Shown here one piece after another: positions 52,877 through 62,808 of a stretch of 64,000 nt of DNA. The notes below the pieces were generated by a model that did not search any database, had not been told where the DNA came from, and saw nothing but the letters and a program-made list of their open reading frames with translations. The number at the start of each line of letters is the position of its first letter. Positions within the stretch are counted from its first letter, which is position 1. Made by a program: the position numbers and the translations under genes. This DNA is from Amorphophallus konjac (lineage: Eukaryota; Streptophyta; Magnoliopsida; Alismatales; Araceae), in assembly GCA_022559845.1 (NCBI GenBank), contig CM040120.1:163724334-163788333 (forward strand). Reading direction: 5' to 3'.

Positions 52877-54948
52877 TGATGGGAATCGACACCGAGCCTG
52901 TACCTTTTTTATTACATTTATGTCCTTTTAGTTTGTGTTTATATCCACGGGAAAGTATACGCGTAATTGTACGGCTTTATCGGCCAATGCGTCACTCCTG
53001 TAGATTGTGTGGGTTTCTATGCAATTTGTCAGTAGGACCAGCAAGGGGGCCCTCAGCCCTTTCCCATTGGTCCATGTCATCTTGTGGGGCTGGTCAACCA
53101 TCCTAGGTGGACATCTAGAAGGTTGGACTAGTCATATGCCACATGGGTAGACAAGTGGCCCATTTTGTCCAAGGTAGGCCACCTACCATTCAACCTACCC
53201 ATTCAACCTTACATATAGTCAAGGGGGCGCCCCATTCCACTAGGATTAGTTTATATTTTTTGTGTGTGATTCACACTTAATCCCAGCCCTTGATTCCCCT
53301 TCCCTAGATCTAAGGGTCCACATTGCATTTGATGTAAGTCATATAAAATGTTGTATTTTCATATGAAATTCAATGAAAAATCAGAATTTTTGTTTGTAAG
53401 CAAGGAGCTTGGTGCGCCCCTCTCTCCTCCCCTACTGTTCTTCCCTCTCCAACCCCCATTCTAGAGTGGTATCTCCTTTCCCCCACCTCCGGTGATCATC
53501 GGTGCCGCCGCCGCCGCCGTTCGTGTCGCCATCGAGCCGCCTCTGCAGTTCTGTCTTCGTCCGACCATAGACGCTTCCACGAATTGTCTGTCTAAGACAC
53601 GAGCTTGGATTGCTCTGCATTTTTTATGATGTGTTCATCCTTTGCATCCCAAGATCCACCTAAATTTTCACGCCATAATTCAATCGTTTACTATTTTTAC
53701 ATTTTCGTCCAACCTGTCATCCCAGATCTGCCAGGTTTCTATCTACAGTGACAGAACCCCTGAGTTCTCTTCCTCCGACCATCTTTTTGATTTATCCAAA
53801 CCCTCCCAATTTTACTGGGAGTTCCGTCTATCACCCCGTACCTCCACAAATTTTCTTAAATTTTTATCAGCCTTCTATCTATTTTTAGAAATCCGTGTTC
53901 TTTCTATGATACAGTGTTTTTAGTCAGATCCCAGATCCGACCACCCTCCCCTTCCAAAATCATAACAAATCACCACCACCTCCAAATCCAGATCCAAAAA
54001 TATTCCTAATTTCCTTATTCGATTTCCTACAACCTTGCTGAAGATCACATCTTCAAATTCGGACATCTACTTCACGGTCAAAGGCAATCAACAGGAAAGT
54101 TGTCTGCAAATCTCAGTCTTCGGTTACTGTACAACAGCAGCATATAAAATTCGCCAACACAAAGTACAAATCTGGTAAATTTTTCTGAAGGCCACTAGAT
54201 TGCATTACTTCGAAGCAGCTTTCCAACGGCTCTGATATCGTCGCATTCCGACACCGGTGCTGATCGCAGCGTCCGTTCTCGCCGGAGCGCGCGCTGAAAT
54301 ATAGAACCGACAGATTTCCGATCGGTTTTTCCGACCGGTGCCGAACGGAGCCGCCCGGCCTCCGGCCGGCGAACCAGCGTGCCGCCAGCCCGGGGAGCCC
54401 TTCTCCAAGTGTCTCCACTATAGCGGTACGACCGGGTCCCACACGGCCCCTCCGGACAGCACGTGGGCCCCACGGTCGTGAACACGCGTGTAGCCGAATC
54501 AACACACGAAGCTGCCCGTCAACCCGAATTCGGTCCTCCCGGGCCCATTTGTATAGCCCTTTACCTCCCTGCGTGGAGTGGGCATATTCCCATTGCTGTA
54601 ATTATTGTGTGTTAAGTTTCCCGGGAGTACGAGTTTTCGGCCGGGTCCGTCTTCCCCACGCCGAGCGCGTGGAGGTATCGCATTCGCTCCCTTACTTGGC
54701 ATTTTGCTTAATTTCATATACGCTTGTTTATGCCGCTGCTAGAGAGCATGATAGGGTAATTAGCTCGCTTTCTATTTATATCACCGCTGCTGCGAGAGAG
54801 AGCGTTACCGTCCCGTGACCCGATCCGAGCACGAAAGAGAGAGCCGACCACCCTAGCTCTTGCCTGTTTCTCAACCACGCACGTCCGACGCTTCCCTCGT
54901 TAAGGGACGATCGCGAGCTTGTCGTGTCTGTGGTCCCGTCCCGCATCA
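52877..54948 (+). mobile_element. Solo LTR of a gypsy-type element
   Basis: 2072 bp inserted in the 5' LTR of O with target duplication TAAGT (52872-52876 and 54949-54953). It begins TGATGGGAATCG and ends CCCGCATCA, the same TGATG/CATCA ends as element B, and has the AATTCAATGAAAAA stretch (about 53369) comparable to AATCAATCAATGAAAAA in the B LTR. No primer site, gag or pol is present. This is the usual product of recombination between two LTRs. It contains a CCG/CGC-rich stretch at 53495-53530. Short frames inside are not supported as genes. Strand is inferred from the similarity to B. Confidence 0.82.
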
Positions 54949-55197
54949 TAAGTTCACTGATGCAATGTATGCACAAAGCAGTATTGAACTGAAGCTAACT
55001 GACAGAATGCAATACATCTATACTGACTCACTGTTATGAATGCACCTGTGATACTCTCACTGTGTTGCTATCATCAAAACAACATAGCATATGCTTGTGC
55101 CTAAGAGGCACAACAGGCTGAATAAAGAAATGGAAAGGAGAGGTTAGCTGTCAAACTATATTACTTCCATTGCATACACATGTGTTCTCCCTCTTAC

Positions 55198-55299
55198 TTG
55201 GCCGTCTTTCACGAGCTGGCTCAGATGTCCCTCCATGTTTGAGAGCACGTCGGGTTCGTGTGTGGCACTTCCCGAAGGTTGAGAGGAAGAAGAGGCCAT
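55198..55299 (-). pseudogene. PMD-like gene, exon 1 (split by element O)
   Basis: 34 codons from ATG 55297-55299 (MASSSSQPSGSATHEPDVLS) ending MEGHLSQLVKDGQ at a consensus donor GTAAGAG. The acceptor, preceded by a T-rich stretch (TTTCTTTATTCAG), lies at 55118-55128, directly at the target duplication of O. Exon 2 continues at 2613. The phase is 0 and the end of exon 1 resembles the end of exon 1 of antisense gene 2 of C (EIQGHISNQIASNQ). It was therefore a related two-exon gene, either from an older Tat element or from the host. Which of the two cannot be decided here. Confidence 0.7.
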
Positions 55300-56573
55300 C
55301 TTGGGTTTTGCTCCTCTATGGTAGCCGTTGTTTCCTTCGAAGTCATCAGCCTTTCTGCTAGGGCATCGATCACCCTTAATTTCTATAAAGTCAAATAGGG
55401 TTGCTCTGTTTAGGTCCCTACACTTTCAGAACCTGAATAGGTAGGCGGCCAAGTAGGTTGTCACGTCCCGAGCACAGAAGATATCCGGATGCGTGACGCG
55501 TCCATATAGATTGTGTCGTTCACGTAGAATTAGAGTACGCATAGTACTTGATAATTCATTGCTAATTTAAAATTTAACATTTAACCATAGTCCAAGATGA
55601 CAATTGATGAATCAGAATAGTAAAATTTTAAAACTACAAAATGATGGCAATTCCAAACCAGCTTAATCACAACCGACCGAAATTGTACCATAGATTACAA
55701 GCCTTAATAATAACTGGAAGTACACAACATAGGACCTAAAATATGAGGGACTAGACCTAGCTGATGGTACACCCAACCTAGCACTCAACACTCGGTATCT
55801 GTCCCATCCGAGTAGTGGTCACTATCCAAATTTCCTGAAAAATGTTAGAATTGTAACTTCACGAGCGAATTGCTCAGTAGGAATTATATCTCAAGTTCTA
55901 ACAAGCTTTAAGTTAAATACAAGTTCAGTGCAAGTATAATGATGCATGTTGGAACAGACAAGAATATCAAGAATTGTGTCAAGAGCGTGTCTCATGAATT
56001 TCAATACGATGTAACAATAAGGAACTAGCAAGTAATTTGCAAGTAATTGCACAAGTATTTCCAAGAAATTAGTATTCCAGCAAGCGATCTGAAGTTCATG
56101 TAATAGGAAGTAGTACAATAGAATTGGCTATCTCATTTATATCATTCAAGCAAGTAAATGCCCTTTTTCGGGCCAAGCAATCCATGTCAAGCAAGTCAAG
56201 CATGTCACGGGAAATTGAGTGAGAACGTCTCAAGTCAAGTCAAGCAAGTAAGTACTTCGGTGCAATGCCAAACACCGTGGTCAATAAACTCCTATGGGTA
56301 CAAGTACCTTCGGGTGCTCCTCCCAGGACCAGATCGGGCCCTATATGCACAACATTTCATGTATACGTTTAGACATCCACTCTCATTTATATAGCCAATA
56401 TAGAATTTTAAGAAGTTTACCCTTGTAGGAATATAAGGTAGATTTTCAAGAATAGAGTTCAAACGACATCTCAAGTGTAAATGATGAATTATGACCATCT
56501 ACATAAAATGCATGACATATAGGCAAATCAGGGTTAAGGAGATGGCAAAAAGTCATGTAAAGAAGGTCAACAC
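55300..56573. other. Flank between the split PMD gene and element D, with an LTR-like start
   Basis: The part next to 55299 would contain the promoter of the split PMD gene; I see no clear TATA box. From 55459 the sequence TGTCACGTCCCGAGC resembles the opening of gypsy-type LTRs. The following kilobase, including GAGCGAATTGCTC near 55862, is non-coding, but no partner LTR is present. The last five bases, AACAC (56569-56573), should be the left target duplication of element D. Confidence 0.4.
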
Positions 56574-58082
56574 TGTTGTGCATCCCTTGTTTTGATGATG
56601 ACAAGTTGTATTTCATTGCCTTTACCATATGCACATGCCAAATGTTTAATATCTAAATGATCAATGCAGGTATATTGATGATTAAAATAGGCCAGCCAAA
56701 GGTCAAGGATGAACCAAACTCAATTCAGAAGCTCAGCCCTTCAAGATCTCCAAAACAGGTTCTAGACTGGCTCAGAAGCCGACACCTGAGGGCTCCGAAG
56801 CCGACACTTGAAGGCAGACAGAAACCAGGGAATTCTGGTTCTGTTCAGAAGCCGACCACGGAGGCCCTGGAAGTCGACACTTGAAGGCAGATAGAAACCA
56901 GGGAATTCTGGTTCTGTTCAGAAGCCGACCACGGAGGCGCTGGAAGCCGACCACGGGCGGAGTTGCGAACTTTAAACCCTAAAATGGACTATGTTCTTGC
57001 AAGATCCGATACCCAAAGCTAAGATCCATTATGGCATACACCTAGAAGGTCCAGATAAGCCAGGAAACATGGATCTTTACCAGAGTTTGATTCTTTTCAT
57101 GGATCTGACTTGGTCTTCAACTTCCTTGCTGAAAAATAGGAGATTCCCCACCGTTTATCCAACTGAACCAGCAGATGTTGCGGAGTTACTCAATAACAAG
57201 AAAATAAATGGTGGGAAGAGAAAAAGAAAAAAGAGAGTAACCAACCCTAAGGGGCGCAGGGGCTGAAGAAGGCTGAAGCAGACGTGGGCTGGAGATAGCT
57301 GCTGCAAAGCTTGGCTGTAGAAGATGAAGCGCTGCATCTAGGGAGAAAGCCACTGCACCACGAGGGCTGAAGAGGACCTGCTGCATACCGTAGCTGCTGG
57401 AAGACTGACTGCTACATCTAGAGAGGAAGCAGAAAAGAAAAGAGAGGGCTATGCAACCTAGATCAAGAAGAAGAAGGAGAAGAAGAAGAAGAAAACAAGG
57501 GCAACAGCAGAAGAAGCACCAGTACGAGGAGAGCAGCAGTAGGAGAAGTACCGACAGCAGCACAAGATCAGCCAAGATCTGAAATCAGAGAAGAAGCTCG
57601 GTGAACTCCATCTACAGATCGAGATACCCAATCATCAGGAGAATTCTACACTCGATCTGTATTTATATCTCTATTTGATGTTTCATTTCATTCTTCTATT
57701 CTGTTAATCAAGCTGTTCGTCAGCGGAATATTCAGATTGAGCTGAGCTGCTCAGATCTGAAGTTGTTCAAGCTGTGAGTCAGTGGAGTGTTCAAGCTGTG
57801 AGTCAGCGGAAGGAAGCCTCACCGGGTTTGGTGAGGGGTGGATGTAAGCAGACTGGATGTCTGGCCGAACCACCTAAAAATCCCTGTCTTCTTTGTGTGA
57901 TTGTTTGTGATCTCCGCTAGATGCATGCCTAGGTTCATCTTTGTTATGCATAGAGTATACGCTTAAATTTCCGCTTAAGCCGCATAGTTTAAATTGTTTA
58001 CATAAGTCTGCAATAGTTTTTGAATTTGGGGGTGGATCTATTCACCCCCCCCCCTCTAGACCGCCATTCCACCTGCACAACA
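56574..58082 (+). repeat. 5' LTR of element D
   Basis: 1509 bp with inverted ends TGTTGTGC/GCACAACA. U3 includes GTCGACA- and CCGACCACGG-type repeats (56775-56960) and a GAAGAA-rich region (57460-57560). The block CCGAACCACCTAAAAA (57865-57880) is shared with O and E. A run of nine or more C occurs near 58045. A 91-codon frame at 56991 and a Leu/Cys-rich antisense frame are repeated in both LTRs but look like by-products of composition. Confidence 0.92.
56775..56960 (+). repeat. Tandem repeat with GTCGAC/CCGACC motifs in the D LTR
   Basis: A unit of about 80 bp containing GACACTTGAAGGCAGA, CAGGGAATTCTGGTTCTG and GAAGCCGACCACGGAGG is repeated twice plus a partial copy. The same arrangement recurs in the 3' LTR at 63010-63195. 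Confidence 0.8.
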
Positions 58083-58084
58083 CG

Positions 58085-58096
58085 TGGTATCAGAGT
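58085..58096 (+). promoter_or_regulatory. Primer binding site of element D
   Basis: TGGTATCAGAGT, matching the initiator tRNA-Met complement except at the last base, two bases after the LTR end. Confidence 0.9.
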
Positions 58097-58141
58097 GGGT
58101 TATCCATTCAAGAGGTCCAACGACCCGGATAGATTAGTGGA

Positions 58142-60685
58142 ATGGACGCCAAAGGATTATTGGCAGAGGGTCATTCGGTGACTAGGCCACCATATTTTGA
58201 TGGTACTAACTACCCGTATTGGAAAAACTGAATGCAGGTCTTTCTTAGAGCGCAGGACCATGAAATATGGAGAGTTGTAAGCCGAGGGCCACATCAACTT
58301 CCTGAAGATGAAGACACCTGGACACAAGAGCAGATAAAGAAGTCAAATCAGAACTGGGGAGCAATGAATATTGTGCAATGCTCGCTTCACCCAACAGAAT
58401 TTTCAAGGGTTTCCTCATGTGCCACTGGCAAGGAAATGTGGGACCGGTTAGAGGTAATATATGAAGGCACTTCTGAGGTAAGAGAAATTAAATCCAATAT
58501 GCTTATCTCCGATTATGAAATGTTTAAAATGGAACCACATGAATCCATTTCTGAAATGTATGCTAGACTAACTCAGTTAACTAATAGCTTAAAAGGTCTA
58601 GGGAAAAACTACACTAATAAGGAACTTGTGAGGAAAGTCCTTAGATCTTTAACTTCTACTTGGCATACCAAAGCAACAGTTTTTGAGGATTCTAAAAACT
58701 TATCTACTATGACTGTTGATGAGCTGATAGGTTCATTGATGACTTATGAGCTTAACCTGAAGAGAAATGAGGAAGAAACATCAAAGAAGAAGCCATTAGC
58801 ACTAAAGGCTAAAAAGCATAGCAAGGAGTCCTCAGATGATAGTAAGTCATCCGACACTGAGGAGGATTTGGGTGAGTTTGCCACACTAACCAGAAAATTT
58901 GAAAAGTTCTTGAAGAAGGAAGGTAAGAACTTCAAGAATCCAAAGGGTCAGGTAAGAAAGTCATCCAAGTTCAAATCTGAATCATCTGAGAAAAAATATA
59001 ACAATCTTGTTTGTTACAATTGCAGCAAGCCTGGGTACATCAAAACTGAATGTCCACACAATGAGAAGAAAACACACTCCAAGAGGAAAGATAAGAAGAA
59101 AGCCATGATAAGTACCTGGAGTGACGAAGAGGAAAGTGAAGGGAAGAGTTCATCCAGTGAAACCAATGAAGACTTAGGTCTTATGGCAATAGGTCAGTAT
59201 GAGGTAAATGAAAACTCTTCTCCATTTGAGCATTTCACCATTGATGATTGGCAAGAAGCATATGGTGAATTGCTTGATAAATGCGATACTGTAAGAAAAG
59301 AAAATAAAGCTTTGAAAAAGAAAATAAATACCATGGCTCATGATACAACTTCATCTGAAAATATTGCATGCTTGCAAACTGAGATTTCAAATCTGATGAA
59401 ACAAGTTCATGATTTAGAGGCTTCCAAGTCTGAACTAAAAGATCTAGAAGATGAGAATGAAAATTTGAGAGATGAAATTGATGAGCTAAGAATGAAAATG
59501 CAAAATTCAGATTCAAAAGATTTGAAAGATGAAAATGAGAGCTTAAAAAGGGAAATAGATGATCTCAAACTGAAATTGCAAGACTATGAAAAGGAAACCA
59601 TACTAGCCAATGAAAAATATGATGCAATCAAGGAGGTCAACTGTCAACTTCAGAAGGAAATTGAAAAGATTCAAGAAGAACTGAAAGACAAACAAAAATC
59701 CTTGGAAAAGTTGATGAAAGGTAGAGAAAACCTAGATGCTGTGTTAGGATCTAGAGTAAACTTTCAAAAGGAAGGATTAGGTTTCAACCCAACAGCCAAA
59801 AAGGAATTTAAATTAAAAACTATCACCTTTATGGATGAAAAAGACATAAAAGGGAAAAAACCTCTTGTTGACATGTATGGGTCAGAAAAGATGGCTGATG
59901 CAAGCATTTCAACCAAGATCCAAGCAACCATGAGATCAAATGACAAGAAATCAAGTGGGAAGGCCGTGAAACAAGCCGGCCACTTCAAAACAACTAAAGA
60001 GGATCTAAGGCAGCAGAAGCTCTATCTAGATGGGTCAGAAAGATCAAAATTCTCAACAAATAGGAACAAACTACCAAGCCAAGTTTCAAGGTCAATTAAC
60101 CACCATCAAATGAGAGAAAAGCAATTCTGGAAGTAGAACAGAAGTCAACTAAGACCCCATCCTGAGTCAACCACAGGCAGAGCAAGAAGCTTTCCTGAAG
60201 TCTGGCAGAACAGCAGTCGACCAAGACCCCTTCAAGAGTCGACTATGGGAAGCAACAGCAACATCACAGATTTCTGGCAACATGGAAGTCGACATAGACC
60301 CCCTCCAAAGTCGACTTCTGGCTACAGCAGAGGGTATAAAGCCCCTCCAAGTCGATGCTTGCCCTTACATAGGTCAACGCATGGGCATCATGGATTATAT
60401 CATCATCCTAAATGTCAATGGGTAGGTAAATCCAGAGTTAATGGTAAGTCCCAATCACCCTCTACTTATTGGAAAGATAAAAACATGAATCTTGTAAAGA
60501 AGCAAAATTTGGTGAATCTTTCTAATGTCTTTACTGATGTGGTTAAGAAATCTTCATGCAGACCTAATGAGAATCCAACGTGAGCAAGGCTGATATGGAT
60601 ACCAAAAACCATACTATCATGTCTCGAAGAATTAAACACTCAAAAGGGGCCCAAAGCTACTTGGGTTCCCAAATTTGCAGCTTAA
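58142..60685 (+). pseudogene. Gag of element D (three in-frame stops, no frameshift)
   Basis: One frame from ATG 58142 (MDAKGLLAEGHSVTRPPYFD) to TAA 60683-60685 (WVPKFAA end). It has the UBN2-type core (EMWDRLEVIYEGTSEVRE, MYARLTQLTNSLKGLGKNYT), a Lys/Glu/Asp coiled coil (about residues 330-560) and a basic tail with SRPRP..ST repeats. The knuckle reads CYNCSKPGYIKTEC, so the CCHC histidine is tyrosine and the metal site is probably lost. Stops occur at TGA 58229-58231, TAG 60134-60136 and TGA 60581-60583. It is homologous to the O gag over its whole length. No protease follows. Confidence 0.88.
60150..60350 (+). repeat. GTCGAC-flanked repeat in the D gag tail
   Basis: Three imperfect units of the form GTCGAC, then AAGACCCCYTC within 16 bases, then GTCGAC, near 60150-60175, 60213-60242 and 60287-60315, plus a decayed fourth near 60350. 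They encode the SRxRPxxxST repeats of the Gag tail. Confidence 0.75.
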
Positions 60686-62794
60686 TGTGCTTGCAGCTAA
60701 GCCTTGCAGCCACTCACAAAAAGGGGCTTCATAAAAATGGCTGTCCAAGGCATGACTAAGGGGGAACATATGAAATTCTGCTTATGGTTGAACAGTGAGA
60801 TTTTTGCTCTCTTAATTAGCTGCACAACATGTTGGAATCAGGTAATTCTTATGAATTAAAATTTGCTTCATGAAAATTTTGAAGGCGGCTGCATTTATCC
60901 ATTTACAGATTTCATGATCTTGCTGCAACAATCTTGATTTTAATTTCTTATTGTATGACACAGTGAAGGGGAGTTGCACATGTGGTATTGGTGTTCTGCA
61001 TGAGTCATGCATATATTTTCATATCTGAGTTTGCTTATGCAGTTGTCATGCATTCATAGCATGGATTCTTGTGGTATATTAAATGGTGATTGGTGGAAGG
61101 GCATGTTAAGCTTGTCTGAAAGCCACACTATGCGTAGAGGACTTTCCTCCGCCAAGTACCAAAGGTCCAAAATTCATGTACAGAAAGCCTTTGGATAGGT
61201 CAAAAGATGCATTACATGTCATGAATGCATATGGAGTCACCTGATTTGACTGAGAGGGAGCTCAGACCATTTCCATCTTTCTATCCCTACTGCTCTAAAC
61301 ATTGTTCATGCATGTGCCCCCATCTTATCAAGAACCCTTGCAAAATTCCTCAATTCACTGTCGTCAATTTATATCATCATTCTTACATCCTTATTGCAAT
61401 AATTCCAACCCATTTGAATTCAACACAGGTTCATGATTTCAGGGGGAGTGATGGGCAAATACTCTTCTAATTTCTTAGAGAGCTATTGAAATTGACCCAT
61501 GGAAATAAGTCAATGGTTTGGGGTCTATAAACCTCTGAAATTTGAAATTAAATGCCTATGAAAATTTCGGCATGTGTTCATATAATTGTTTTGAATCAGC
61601 CTAAAGGAACTATGTCCTCACCTTCTCTTGAGATTGAATTTTTGATAGTAGTGAGGCAACTCTAGTTGAATGGTTTTAACTTAGTATTGTTTTTAAACGT
61701 GTATCTTGAAAAAGCCAAATGGGAATACGCCATTAAATTTCTACAAGATATTATGAATGAAAAAAAAGGGAAATGCAGAGCAATGTCATATTTCATTGAG
61801 AAACCAAGTCCATGCACCAATGAAGTGCTGAGGACAGTGTCATGATATGAAATGTTAACTCTGTCCAAAAGGAGGCAAAATGGTCAGTTGTGTGAAGTAA
61901 TCGGGGACTCTGGTGTCTGATAAACATGTTTCCTCGCACTGAAAAGCCATGCTGAACTTGATTGCTCATTACAAAAAAAAAAAGAAAGGGAGAGGAGCAA
62001 ATTGTAAAAATGGTTGACCCGAGGCAAATATCAAAACTTATGCAAGTTTAACCACAATACTAGTGAAAACCCTTCCGAGAGGTGACTAACGAAATCATCT
62101 TGACGATCAAAAGAGCTTGGCCGGGAACTGGTTTGAAGAGGTTGCTTTAACACTGTTATATGTGCTAGAATGAAATTGTTCTTGATTTTTTAACTTCAGA
62201 TTTGAGGCTTATATGTCTTGAACCATTGGCAACAATAAGGCCAGTTACCTTAGCCTTTAAGAAAATTCATGAGTGTTTCTCAATTTCAACCCTCAGGTGA
62301 AATCTCTCATGTGAACCACGTTGAACAGCTTTGCTCATGCCATTACTTCCTCTCATCCCTAACAGCTTAGTCCACATCTTTCCTCAATCCCTGATATTAG
62401 TTTTATCTCTCATACTCTAAACTCCCAAATCTTGTTTTGATGATGTCAAAGGGGGAGAGAGTGTCATTGTGAGAATGTCAATGTATTTCATATAGGGGGA
62501 GAGATTGTTAAGAGGGAGATGTAGAGAGAGATATGAAGAGGGAGAGAGTGTCAAGTCTGTCTTGTCTGTCCATTCATCATATGACTCATTATAGAGTGTC
62601 ATTGTGAGAATGTCAATGTATTTCATATAGGGGGAGAGATTGTTAAGAGGGAGATGTAGAGAGAGATATGAAGAGGGAGAGAGTGTCAAGTCTGTCTTGT
62701 CTGTCCATTCATCATATGACTCATTATAATAATGACTTATCTATCATGAATACTTTTCATGCATAGTTCACAATGATCTACAGTTGCCATCATC
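60686..62794 (+). other. Non-coding internal region of element D
   Basis: About 2.1 kb between gag and the polypurine tract, AT-rich, with no RT, integrase or protease motif in any frame. It includes a 135 bp direct duplication (62461-62595 and 62596-62730) containing GGGGGAGAGA tracts, and another PPT-like AGGGGGAGTGATGG at 61441. Confidence 0.7.
62461..62730 (+). repeat. 135 bp tandem duplication in element D
   Basis: The two copies, starting GTGTCATTGTGAGAATG, are nearly identical. Each contains a purine-rich GGGGGAGAGATTG and a run of GAGA. This is a recent local duplication close to the 3' LTR. Confidence 0.9.
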
Positions 62795-62808
62795 AAAAAG
62801 GGGGAGAA
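62795..62808 (+). promoter_or_regulatory. Polypurine tract of element D
   Basis: AAAAAGGGGGAGAA directly before the 3' LTR TG, identical to the tract of element O on the other strand. Confidence 0.88.

Larger units (their letters stand above)
2617..55115 (-). mobile_element. Element O: gag-only copia-type LTR retrotransposon carrying nested insertions
   Basis: Flanked by the 5 bp target duplication GGCTG (2612-2616 and 55116-55120). Both LTRs run from TGTTGGGACG to GGCACAACA. After subtracting insertions they measure about 2780 and 2782 bp, which supports the boundaries strongly. Orientation is minus: primer site at 50242-50254, gag at 47730-50200, polypurine tract at 24097-24110. After removing element C the internal region is about 4.8 kb and holds gag but no protease, integrase, RT or RNase H. 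It therefore looks like a TR-GAG-type non-autonomous element that would need pol from a relative. It interrupts a PMD gene at an intron acceptor and hosts elements A, C and a solo LTR. Confidence 0.93.
50257..55115 (-). repeat. 5' LTR of element O, interrupted by a solo LTR
   Basis: LTR sequence occupies 50257-52876 and 54954-55115, a total of about 2782 bp, and matches the 3' copy closely. The motif array of U3 lies at 51260-52855. The TATAAAAG box (minus) is at 51093-51100. The foreign insert at 52877-54948 separates the first 162 bp of U3 from the array and TATA box. Confidence 0.93.

Noticed and set aside
53495..53530. GCC/CCG repeat in the solo LTR as a possible CpG-island promoter
   Set aside because: Too short, and the sequence lacks other promoter features.
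57186..57575. 129-codon Leu/Cys-rich antisense frame in the D LTR, repeated at 63421-63810
   Set aside because: It is the reverse of GAAGAA/GCAGCA-rich sequence; the leucine runs are compositional.
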